Below, piece after piece: positions 1 through 5,229 of a DNA stretch of 8,456 nucleotides. The first letter of the stretch is position 1, and each line of letters starts with the position of its first letter. The position numbers were made by a program, and so were the translations under genes. The stretch comes from Patescibacteria group bacterium (GTDB taxonomy: Bacteria > Patescibacteriota > Minisyncoccia > Phycocordibacterales > Phycocordibacteraceae), in NCBI GenBank assembly GCA_018826405.1, contig JAHJZL010000031.1, positions 1 through 8,456 on the forward strand, in the 5' to 3' direction. The notes under the pieces were generated by a model that saw nothing but the letters and a program-made list of their open reading frames with translations, was not told the DNA's origin and ran no database searches.

Positions 1-2
1 TC

Positions 3-824
3 AACCGCTTCTTTGATCATGCAGGAATTTCAGATACCTCAGAAATAACTGAAGAACGTATTCGTGAATTTAGGCTCTGGCTTAATCGTCAGCCAGGCAC
101 GAATAGTGACTCTATGAAGCGCAGAACGCAGAACTACTATCTTATTGCGCTCCGTGCCTTCCTTAAATACTTACGCAAGCGCGGTATTGAGAGCCTGGCA
201 CCTGAGAAAATAGAGCTTGCCAAGCTGCCGGAGCGCCATATTGGCCTTATTTCAAGCGCTGAATTAACGAGGCTCATGGCTGCGCCTACTGATGCGCTTA
301 AAAAAGAGTCTGATCCTGAAAAACAGCTCCCCTACTTGCGGGATGCGGCCATACTTGAACTCCTATTCTCAACAGGGCTACGTGTTTCTGAGCTTTGTGC
401 ACTGAACACGGACCTAGATCTCTCTCGGGACGATGTGTCCGTGCGCGGAAAGGGCGAAAAGGTTCGTGTTGTATTCCTCTCCCCTACTGCCAAAGAGGCA
501 GTACGTACGTACCTAAAAGCCAGGAAGGATATGGAGCCTGCTCTCTTTGTTGACGGGAGGCCGAACAAATTACATCGCATTTCTCCTCGCGATATACAGC
601 GACATATAAAGAAGTACGCAACCATGGCCGGAATTACTAACAAAGTTAGTCCGCACACGCTCCGGCATGTCTTTGCCACTGATTTGCTCACTAACGGAGC
701 CGACTTGCGTAGCGTACAGGCCCTTCTGGGTCACTCAAGCATTACTACAACGCAGATCTATACGCATGTTACTGACGCGCACTTGCGAGACGTTCATAAG
801 AAGTTTCATTCACGAGGACGCTAA
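3..824 (+). CDS. Tyrosine recombinase, XerC/XerD type (5' partial)
   Basis: Site-specific tyrosine recombinase; members cut and rejoin DNA through a 3'-phosphotyrosine, and XerC/XerD resolve chromosome dimers at dif. The frame is open from base 3, so the true start lies upstream and the ATG at 114 is internal; about 20-30 residues are probably missing compared with a usual length near 300. The first roughly 85 visible residues form the helical core-binding (SAM-like) domain. The catalytic domain holds the full set: Arg in STGLRVSEL, the GKG lysine, HTLRH (His and Arg), LLGHSS (His) and the nucleophile Tyr in TTQIYTH. It therefore looks intact and active. The stop is TAA at 822-824, followed directly by a new promoter. 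XerC versus XerD cannot be settled from this fragment. Integrase of a mobile element is less likely because no phage or cargo genes adjoin it. Confidence 0.9.
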   Translation, partial: NRFFDHAGISDTSEITEERIREFRLWLNRQPGTNSDSMKRRTQNYYLIALRAFLKYLRKRGIESLAPEKIELAKLPERHIGLISSAELTRLMAAPTDALKKESDPEKQLPYLRDAAILELLFSTGLRVSELCALNTDLDLSRDDVSVRGKGEKVRVVFLSPTAKEAVRTYLKARKDMEPALFVDGRPNKLHRISPRDIQRHIKKYATMAGITNKVSPHTLRHVFATDLLTNGADLRSVQALLGHSSITTTQIYTHVTDAHLRDVHKKFHSRGR

Positions 825-827
825 GTG

Positions 828-836
828 TGATATGGT
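828..836 (+). promoter_or_regulatory. Extended -10 promoter for the 843-1040 transcript
   Basis: TGA-TATGGT is an extended -10 element (TGn before a hexamer matching TATAAT at 4 of 6 positions). It lies four bases after the recombinase stop. The expected transcript start is near 843. No convincing -35 is seen. Inference from sequence only. Confidence 0.4.
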
Positions 837-842
837 CCTGGG

Positions 843-1040
843 GTGATCGTTTGGAGTGCGTAGATGGAAGATCCCGCAGAAGAGCCACACGTCTCTGAAG
901 AAGAACAGAGACAGAGAGATTGGGACTGCTATATCGGGAGACCCACAAGGAGGCCCGAATATGGCGGCCGTGGCGTCAGAAAACTGATCTTGGAGCAAAC
1001 ACTCTGCCCCGACCCCGACTCTCAGAAATGAGAGTCTTTT
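843..1040 (+). ncRNA. Candidate short structured transcript of about 200 nt, unknown family
   Basis: This stretch sits between an extended -10 at 828-836 and an intrinsic terminator at 1017-1040. It can form several hairpins: a 7-bp stem 891-897/906-912, an 8-bp stem 931-938/954-962 with one bulged A, and a 6-bp closing stem AAGATC 868-873 with GATCTT 986-991, which competes with a small hairpin TCAG-AAAA-CTGA at 976-987. I do not recognise a 6S, SRP, tmRNA or RNase P signature. The alternative reading is a small protein gene (see 864-1031). The two readings are not exclusive. Confidence 0.35.
864..1031 (+). CDS. Possible 55-residue small protein, unknown function
   Basis: An ATG-to-TGA frame of 55 codons lies within the 843-1040 transcript. 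The peptide starts MEDPAEEPHVSEEEQRQRDW and is acidic at first, then basic (GRPTRRPEYGGRGVRK), with two cysteines and no membrane segment or recognisable motif. The stop falls at the end of the loop of the terminator hairpin, which is tight but possible. There is no Shine-Dalgarno sequence. In the same frame, a leaderless GTG at 843 (6 nt after the -10) would encode a six-residue peptide ending at a TAG that touches this ATG, so translation could reinitiate. An open frame of this length can occur by chance, so a non-coding RNA is at least as likely. Confidence 0.25.
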   Translation: MEDPAEEPHVSEEEQRQRDWDCYIGRPTRRPEYGGRGVRKLILEQTLCPDPDSQK

Positions 1041-1045
1041 CATTT
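1017..1045 (+). terminator. Intrinsic terminator upstream of xth
   Basis: A perfect 7-bp stem GACTCTC (1017-1023)/GAGAGTC (1030-1036) with loop AGAAAT is followed by TTTTCATTT. It ends the 843-1040 transcript only a few bases before the xth -10 element. Confidence 0.75.
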
Positions 1046-1053
1046 GCTAGAAT
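1045..1053 (+). promoter_or_regulatory. Extended -10 promoter giving a leaderless xth mRNA
   Basis: TGC-TAGAAT (hexamer 1048-1053, 5 of 6 matches to TATAAT, with TGn extension) is followed by GCATCT and then ATG at 1060. A -10 ending 6 nt before the start codon places transcription initiation on or next to the A of ATG, so the mRNA should have no 5' leader. No Shine-Dalgarno sequence is present. Confidence 0.65.
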
Positions 1054-1059
1054 GCATCT

Positions 1060-1824
1060 ATGAAAATCGTTTCCTGGAACGTAAATGGTTTGCGTTCAGT
1101 ACACAGAAATGGAGACTGGTTGCCCTTTTTGAAGGGTGTGAAGCCAGACATCTTCTGTTTGCAGGAAGTTAAGGCAGAGCCGGACCAGCTTCCTGACGAA
1201 GTACGGGAGCCCGCGGGCTACTCATCTTTCTTTGCGCCATGCCAAATTAAGAAGGGATATAGCGGAGTTGCGCTCTATTCTAAAATAGAGCCTCTAAGCG
1301 TTATATACGGCATGGGAATCCCTGAATTTGATCAGGAGGGGCGATTAATTGGCGCAGAATATGAGGATTTCTGGCTTTTAAACATCTACTTCCCTAACGG
1401 AGGACGTGGGCCAGAGCGACTAGATTTTAAGATGCGTTACTACGATGCCTTTCTTGCGTTTGCTGAGATGCTTCGGAAAAAGAAGCCCGTTATATTCTGC
1501 GGAGATATAAATACTGCCCACGAAGCAATTGATCTTGCCCGGCCAGATGCGAATAAAAACAATACAGGATTCCTTCCTGAAGAACGGGCCTGGATAGATG
1601 AGGTTATCAATGTTGGATACATTGATGTGTGGCGCCAAAAGAACCCAAACAGAACGGAAGCATATACATACTGGGACCAATTCACACGAGCGAGAGACCG
1701 AAATGTGGGCTGGAGAATTGACTATTTCTTTGTGTCTCAAGAATTTGTACCAAGAGTTAAAAAGACAGATATCCACAGCACAATTCTAGGATCAGACCAC
1801 TGCCCACTGTCCATTACACTCTAA
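1060..1824 (+). CDS. xth: Exodeoxyribonuclease III / AP endonuclease
   Basis: Base-excision repair enzyme of the EEP (endonuclease/exonuclease/phosphatase) family. It cuts DNA 5' to abasic sites and removes blocked 3' ends and mononucleotides, in the cytoplasm. The 254 residues match the usual full length. Visible active-site residues are N7 (SWNVNGLR), E36 (CLQEVK), Y110 (NIYFPNGG), D149 and N151 (CGDINTAH), D221 (GWRIDYFF) and the D246-H247 pair (SDHCPL), so it should be active. The segment FTRARDRNVGWRIDY is typical of the ExoA/Xth branch. The ATG at 1060 is supported by the -10 element 6 nt upstream and by MKIVSWNVNG being the normal family N-terminus. It is a single-gene unit with a terminator on each side. 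Confidence 0.97.
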   Translation: MKIVSWNVNGLRSVHRNGDWLPFLKGVKPDIFCLQEVKAEPDQLPDEVREPAGYSSFFAPCQIKKGYSGVALYSKIEPLSVIYGMGIPEFDQEGRLIGAEYEDFWLLNIYFPNGGRGPERLDFKMRYYDAFLAFAEMLRKKKPVIFCGDINTAHEAIDLARPDANKNNTGFLPEERAWIDEVINVGYIDVWRQKNPNRTEAYTYWDQFTRARDRNVGWRIDYFFVSQEFVPRVKKTDIHSTILGSDHCPLSITL

Positions 1825-1856
1825 AGGACAAGCTATCCCCACTAGTGTCCTTTACT
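1823..1856 (+). terminator. Probable terminator of xth
   Basis: The 8-bp inverted repeat AAAGGACA (1823-1830)/TGTCCTTT (1846-1853) overlaps the xth TAA stop. The stem can be extended by CTA/TAG inside (1833-1835/1843-1845). The T-run is short, so efficiency is uncertain. The end of the hairpin overlaps the -35 of the next promoter. Confidence 0.5.
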
Positions 1857-1878
1857 CTGTCCTATAGAAAGCTATAGT
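1851..1878 (+). promoter_or_regulatory. Promoter of the candidate 1885-2157 RNA
   Basis: -35 TTTACT (4 of 6 matches), 16-bp spacer, -10 TATAGT (1873-1878, 5 of 6 matches). The expected start is about 1885. This is the best two-box promoter in the window, and no reading frame follows it on this strand. Confidence 0.5.
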
Positions 1879-1884
1879 TATAAA

Positions 1885-2157
1885 AGACCTGGGGGTTGGA
1901 AAAGCTTGAGAAAGCCTTTGCCTTCCCTTACGGGGATGCAGATGTTCTTTCATAGCTCTTTCCGATCAGGTACTTGAGCATGAAGCAGTTACCCAGCTTA
2001 CGTCTTCGGAGCGAATCTCCGTCATATATAAGAAAGCCTGGCAAAACACACGTTTCATGTGAAAGCACAGTATTCTAAGGCCGTCCGCCTTCTACAGGGA
2101 ATCCCCCCATTCCAAAGCCCCAGCTCCATTTGGGGTTCCCGATTAGGACGGCCTTTT
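1885..2157 (+). ncRNA. Candidate structured RNA of about 270 nt, unknown family
   Basis: The 1825-2235 gap holds no supported protein gene, but it has a promoter, dense base-pairing and a terminator. Visible stems: a hairpin with a GAGA loop (GCTT 1904-1907/AAGC 1912-1915, extended by AAA/TTT); TCCC/GGGA around 1924-1936; GGTA/TACC 1969-1972/1990-1993; CGGAG/CTCCG 2007-2011/2017-2021; and TTTGCC 1917-1922 with GGCAAA 2040-2045. A long-range helix joins 1889-1894 and 1896-1901 (CTGGGG, TTGGAA) to 2110-2115 and 2118-2123 (TTCCAA, CCCCAG), 12 bp in all. The 3' end is a 10-bp stem, 2077-2086/2146-2155. I see no RNase P, tmRNA, SRP or 6S hallmarks. It faces away from any downstream gene on the same strand, so a riboswitch is unlikely. 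Confidence 0.45.
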
Positions 2158-2160
2158 GTA
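2077..2160 (+). terminator. Large structured terminator of the candidate RNA
   Basis: The 10-bp perfect stem AAGGCCGTCC (2077-2086)/GGACGGCCTT (2146-2155) runs into TTTTGTATTT. The long loop contains its own stems GGGAA/TTCCC (2097-2101/2136-2140) and CCCCA/TGGGG (2118-2122/2131-2135). The big loop is unusual for a terminator and suggests a structured 3' domain of the RNA. Confidence 0.5.
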
Positions 2161-2175
2161 TTTCCATAGCCCATA

Positions 2176-2191
2176 TGTTCCACATGAAACA
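2176..2191. promoter_or_regulatory. parS-like palindrome, left terminator arm
   Basis: TGTTCCACATGAAACA matches the known ParB-binding consensus TGTTTCACGTGAAACA at 14 of 16 positions, and C at position 5 is tolerated in known parS sites. Functional assignment is inference. Confidence 0.35.
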
Positions 2192-2236
2192 AGAAAAAGC
2201 CCGCAAATACGGGCTTTTTCTTGTTTCATGTGGAAC
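2177..2236. terminator. Bidirectional terminator, perfect 27-bp inverted repeat
   Basis: Bases 2177-2203 pair perfectly with 2210-2236 around the loop CAAATA. The upper stem AAAAAGCCCG/CGGGCTTTTT gives a GC core and a U-run in both directions, so it can end the plus-strand RNA unit and the minus-strand cca gene. The cca stop codon (complement of 2236-2238) overlaps the foot of the repeat. The lower 14 bp of each arm carry the parS-like palindrome described separately. Confidence 0.85.
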
Positions 2237-2237
2237 T
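2222..2237. promoter_or_regulatory. parS-like palindrome, right terminator arm
   Basis: TGTTTCATGTGGAACT matches the parS consensus at 13 of 16 positions. It is the reverse complement of the left copy because both form the terminator stem; the two centres are 46 bp apart. Confidence 0.3.
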
Positions 2238-3699
2238 ACCCTACGTGGTGTTTAGATAGAATATCCTTTATTTCCTGCTCTTCTGCGGCTTCGCGGCTCT
2301 TTTTGCCGGATTCCCCTAGTTTTCGGAGCTCGTCCTCAGGAAGTTCTAGAAGTTGTTTGGTCCTAGCATCAAGATACTCAACAGTGTTCTTTTTTGGATC
2401 TTCGAGCACCTCTTCAAGAAGAGCGTGAAGCACAAATCCAATCTGGCGACCTGGTTTCACATGGAACACATCCATAATGTGCTCGCCGTCCGTCTTGAGC
2501 ATTCCAACTGATATTGGGTCGCGAAGCGCCTCTTCAACCATTGCTTTGTATCTTCGGAAGCGGAATGGCTGCTCTTTCGGTCTTCCGGTGCCTATACGGT
2601 CACAAATACGGAGATTTAGAAGATCCCAGATGTTCTCCTGTCCAACGTTTCGTATCATTCTGCGCACCGCTGAGAGGGTAATCTGGTCAGGATCAGAGAA
2701 GAACATGTGCCATCGAACTAGCTTCGAGACTCTATCAATCGTTTCGCGTGAAAACTTTAGTTCCTCAAGTGCCTTTTTAGTTACCCGAGCACCTACAACT
2801 TCATGCCCATGAAAGGTCCAGTCCTTCTTTTCGTCAGACCAGCGCCTTGTTTCTGGCTTAGAAACGTCATGATACAGGGCAGCAAGACGTATATCGAAGT
2901 CCCATTCTTTGTCAGCTGCGTGCTGAAGGGCACGGAGGAGGTGTCCAAACACATCGAAGCTGTGCGCCTGGTTCTGGTCTATGCCGATACCCTTAGTTAG
3001 TTCAGGAGCAATGTACTGAAGCAATCCAAGCTGCTGGCTCAGAATAAGGGCCAACATAGGCTGTTTTGAGAGAATTATCTTTACGAACTCGTCTCGGACC
3101 CTTTCACGTGAAATGTGCTGCAGGTTTCCCGCCTTTTCTTTAATTGCTGCGGCAGTATCTACATCTAAGGCGAATTCGAGCTCAGCCACAAGACGCACTG
3201 CACGCATAAGACGGAGTGCATCTTCCTCAAAACGCTCTGAAGCTACACCAACGGTGCGGAGAACGCGTAGTTCAATGTCCTTTTGTCCTTTATACGGGTC
3301 AACAAGCTGTCCTTTAGAGTCATCAAGGGCAATGGCGTTAACGGTGAAGTCTCTGCGCGCCAAATCCTCCTCTAAGTTATCCCCAAATTCAACTGAGTCA
3401 GGGCGACGCTTGTCTGAGTACCCAGTTTCTGTGCGATAGGGAGTAACTTCAACAACGGCAAGGAGGGGATCCTCGCTTCCTGTTTTTATCCCAACAGTCC
3501 CAAAGTCATTTTCATAGAAGGATTCAGGGAAGAGAGCCTGAATCTGCTCGGGCTTTGCGTTTGTGGTTATATCCCAGTCCTTGGGAGCTCTTTCAACTAA
3601 TAGATCACGAACACAGCCTCCAACTAGATATGCTTCGTATCCAGCCGTGCGTAGAGTGTTTGTAACAGTAGTTACTTCAATGGGGATTCTGAACTGCAT
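2236..3699 (-). CDS. cca: CCA-adding tRNA nucleotidyltransferase
   Basis: Adds or repairs the 3'-CCA end of tRNAs without a nucleic acid template (class II nucleotidyltransferase fold, cytoplasm). The N-terminal catalytic head shows LVGGCVRD (residues 25-32), the metal-binding pair D41-W-D43, RRDFTVNA (115-122) and the ERFEEDALRLMRA helix (155-167). An HD domain follows with H253, H277-D278 (LYHDVSK) and HGHE (297-300). The C-terminal 100 or so residues are helical and charged, ending KSREAAEEQEIKDILSKHHVG. At 487 residues it fits the HD-containing family members. Three of the four tRNAs in this window lack an encoded CCA, so the enzyme is needed to make them functional. The ATG at 3699 is followed by a typical N-terminus and has no Shine-Dalgarno sequence. 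A poly(A) polymerase of the same superfamily is the alternative, less likely given the HD domain. Confidence 0.93.
   Translation of the reverse strand: MQFRIPIEVTTVTNTLRTAGYEAYLVGGCVRDLLVERAPKDWDITTNAKPEQIQALFPESFYENDFGTVGIKTGSEDPLLAVVEVTPYRTETGYSDKRRPDSVEFGDNLEEDLARRDFTVNAIALDDSKGQLVDPYKGQKDIELRVLRTVGVASERFEEDALRLMRAVRLVAELEFALDVDTAAAIKEKAGNLQHISRERVRDEFVKIILSKQPMLALILSQQLGLLQYIAPELTKGIGIDQNQAHSFDVFGHLLRALQHAADKEWDFDIRLAALYHDVSKPETRRWSDEKKDWTFHGHEVVGARVTKKALEELKFSRETIDRVSKLVRWHMFFSDPDQITLSAVRRMIRNVGQENIWDLLNLRICDRIGTGRPKEQPFRFRRYKAMVEEALRDPISVGMLKTDGEHIMDVFHVKPGRQIGFVLHALLEEVLEDPKKNTVEYLDARTKQLLELPEDELRKLGESGKKSREAAEEQEIKDILSKHHVG
2453..2468. promoter_or_regulatory. parS-like palindrome inside cca
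   Basis: GGTTTCACATGGAACA matches the parS consensus at 13 of 16 positions. It lies over codons for FHVKP near residue 413 of Cca, so coding constraint could explain part of it. Confidence 0.2.
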
Positions 3700-3705
3700 A
3701 TAAAA

Positions 3706-3711
3706 ATACTA
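3706..3711 (-). promoter_or_regulatory. -10 element for leaderless cca mRNA
   Basis: On the minus strand TAGTAT ends exactly 6 nt (TTTTAT) before the cca ATG, the same spacing as at xth and other genes here. It matches TATAAT at 4 of 6. A TTGACC lies at 3722-3727 but is only 10 bp from this hexamer, too close to be its -35. Confidence 0.35.
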
Positions 3712-3720
3712 GTATGGCAG

Positions 3721-3749
3721 TGGTCAATCTCCTAGCTCTGTCGTACTAT
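3721..3749 (+). promoter_or_regulatory. Promoter of tRNA-Arg and lysA
   Basis: -35 TGGTCA (3721-3726, 4 of 6), 17-bp spacer, -10 TACTAT (3744-3749, 4 of 6). The transcript would start about 2 nt before the tRNA, leaving almost no leader for RNase P to remove. It is divergent from cca. Confidence 0.45.
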
Positions 3750-3757
3750 CCTAATAC

Positions 3758-3829
3758 GCTCCTGTAGTGAAATGGATATCACAACAGTCTTCGGAACTGT
3801 CGTTCCAGGTTCGAGTCCTGGCGGGAGCA
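3758..3829 (+). tRNA. tRNA-Arg(TCG)
   Basis: Complete cloverleaf: acceptor GCTCCTG/CGGGAGC (one T-G pair), D stem GTGA/TCAC, anticodon stem ACAGT/ACTGT with loop CT-TCG-GA, and T stem CCAGG/CCTGG with loop TTCGAGT. Anticodon TCG at 3791-3793 reads CGA and other CGN arginine codons. The discriminator is A3829. No CCA is encoded: the next bases are C and then the ATG of lysA. Confidence 0.96.
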
Positions 3830-3830
3830 C

Positions 3831-5024
3831 ATGAGTAACATATCAGGCATAGAGCGAGAAACGCTTTTACAAGCCGCGCGTAGGTTTGGAACTCCTGTAT
3901 ATGTATACAACCAGAGCAAGATAGAAGAGCAGTGCCTCAAGTTGCATAAGTATTTTCCTGACGTGGCGTTTCATTACGCAGTTAAGGCGAACGCAAATCC
4001 TGACGTTTTGCGAATTATTCGCAAACAGGGAATGGGGGCTGAGGGAGTGAGTGAGGGAGAGCTTGCAGCTGCACTCGCGGCAGGCTTCAAAAAGAAAGAC
4101 CTTAGTTTTACTTGCTCAAATCTTCGTGAAGAAGAATTACGTGCTGCTGCAGCTTCTGGCGCACGAGTACATCTGGATTCCTTGAATCAGTTGGAAGTGT
4201 GGGGAAGATTAAAACTAGGCAAAGAAGTCTCCTTGCGTCTTAATCAGGGAATTGGCGCAGGGCACCACAAGCACGTAATAACAGGTGGTCCTGACAGTAA
4301 GTTTGGTATTGGGCTTGAAGATATTGCGGAGGCGAAGGGGATCGCAAAGAAATATAACCTGTCTATAACAGGCCTGCAGCAGCATATAGGATCCAATGCG
4401 CTTGATGCGGGAATTCTACTTAAGGCTGCACGCGTACTGCTTAAGACAGCGGCTCAATTTGAAGATGTTACGCACATAGATTTTGGAGGAGGGTTAGGCA
4501 TTCCGTATGCACCCTCAGAGAAAGAGCTGGATCTCAAAGCCTTTGGTGCTGAATTGAAGAAGTACATTCATGAATTTAAAAAAAGCCGAGGGAAGACAGT
4601 TGAGTTTGCTATGGAGCCTGGGCGGTTTCTCGTTGCCGAGGCGGGAACACTCATTGTGTCTGTTACGGACATAAAGCAAACCACAAAACACACTTTTGTT
4701 GGAGTTGATTCTGGATTCAACCACCTGCTGCGCCCCGCACTCTATGCCTCCTACCATCCTATTGAGAATCTCTCTCGCACAAGAGGGAAGAGAGGGAGGT
4801 TCTCAGTTGCGGGGAACGTGTGCGAGTCTGGAGACGTGTTTGCTACAGACCGCGAAATGCTCGCTCCAGACATAGGAGATGTTCTCGCAATTTGCAATGC
4901 AGGTGCGTACGGGTTTAGTATGGCGAGCACGTACAACCTCAGGGTACTTCCAAAAGAGATCCTTATTACGAAGGACGGAAAGTTGAAGAATATTTCTTTT
5001 GATTCTGCTCTGTTTGCGCGATAA
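3831..5024 (+). CDS. lysA: Diaminopimelate decarboxylase
   Basis: PLP enzyme (alanine-racemase-fold group IV decarboxylase) that converts meso-diaminopimelate to L-lysine, the last step of lysine synthesis. Visible landmarks: PLP-binding Lys52 (HYAVKANAN), QQHIGSN (183-189), the phosphate-binding GGGLGIPY (219-226), EPGRFLV (262-268), VDSGFNHLLRPALY (292-305), CESGD (331-335, catalytic Cys from the partner subunit) and NAGAYGFSMASTYN (356-369). The usual family form of the fifth motif has NDL where this has NHL. At 397 residues it is slightly short of the usual 410-430. The ATG is one base after tRNA-Arg, so both are probably made on one transcript and tRNA processing would free the mRNA. No other lysine-pathway gene is in the window. 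Related amino acid decarboxylases are an alternative, but the motifs favour LysA. Confidence 0.93.
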   Translation: MSNISGIERETLLQAARRFGTPVYVYNQSKIEEQCLKLHKYFPDVAFHYAVKANANPDVLRIIRKQGMGAEGVSEGELAAALAAGFKKKDLSFTCSNLREEELRAAAASGARVHLDSLNQLEVWGRLKLGKEVSLRLNQGIGAGHHKHVITGGPDSKFGIGLEDIAEAKGIAKKYNLSITGLQQHIGSNALDAGILLKAARVLLKTAAQFEDVTHIDFGGGLGIPYAPSEKELDLKAFGAELKKYIHEFKKSRGKTVEFAMEPGRFLVAEAGTLIVSVTDIKQTTKHTFVGVDSGFNHLLRPALYASYHPIENLSRTRGKRGRFSVAGNVCESGDVFATDREMLAPDIGDVLAICNAGAYGFSMASTYNLRVLPKEILITKDGKLKNISFDSALFAR

Positions 5025-5051
5025 TACATCTGGATAGAGCATCACTATCTG

Positions 5052-5060
5052 TGCTATGAT
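5052..5060 (+). promoter_or_regulatory. Extended -10 promoter of tRNA-Gly(GCC)
   Basis: TGC-TATGAT (hexamer 5055-5060, 5 of 6 matches) with TGn extension. TGGATA at 5031-5036 is a weak -35 with an 18-bp spacer. The expected start is near 5067, 3 nt before the tRNA. Confidence 0.55.
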
Positions 5061-5069
5061 GCGTCGCGA

Positions 5070-5140
5070 GCGGATATGGTTTAGTGGTAAAACGCGTCCT
5101 TGCCAAGGACGAGTCGGGAGTTCGATTCTCCCTATCCGCA
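5070..5140 (+). tRNA. tRNA-Gly(GCC)
   Basis: Complete cloverleaf: acceptor GCGGATA/TATCCGC, D stem GTTT/AAAC with GG in the loop, anticodon stem CGTCC/GGACG with loop TT-GCC-AA, and T stem GGGAG/CTCCC with the standard loop TTCGATT. Discriminator A5140 is followed by CTA, so CCA is not encoded. Confidence 0.97.
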
Positions 5141-5217
5141 CTAAAGAAGTGGTGCGTACAGTATTCAGATTGTAAATAGTTGTGTATATAACCAAGCGCT
5201 CGTATTTGGAGTCAGGC

Positions 5218-5223
5218 TATACT
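5218..5223 (+). promoter_or_regulatory. -10 element for a leaderless mRNA of the 5230 gene
   Basis: TATACT (5 of 6 matches) is followed by TTTGCT and then ATG at 5230, the same 6-nt spacing seen at xth. This decides the start codon: the upstream in-frame GTG at 5182 would lie before the promoter. Confidence 0.6.
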
Positions 5224-5229
5224 TTTGCT

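Noticed and set aside
1961..1996. SRP RNA-like motif (TCAGG ... AAGCAG) in the candidate RNA
   Set aside because: The spacing between the two halves is 12 nt rather than 9, the apical GGAA tetraloop is missing and the flanks do not pair as in SRP domain IV.
1885..2157. tmRNA or RNase P RNA in the 1885-2157 region
   Set aside because: No T-arm or tRNA-like 3' end for tmRNA, and no GAGGAAAGUC-type conserved region for RNase P on either strand.
5182..5229. Upstream GTG start for the membrane protein gene
   Set aside because: The -10 element at 5218-5223 lies inside this extension, and the extra residues push the first membrane helix away from the N-terminus without adding a motif.
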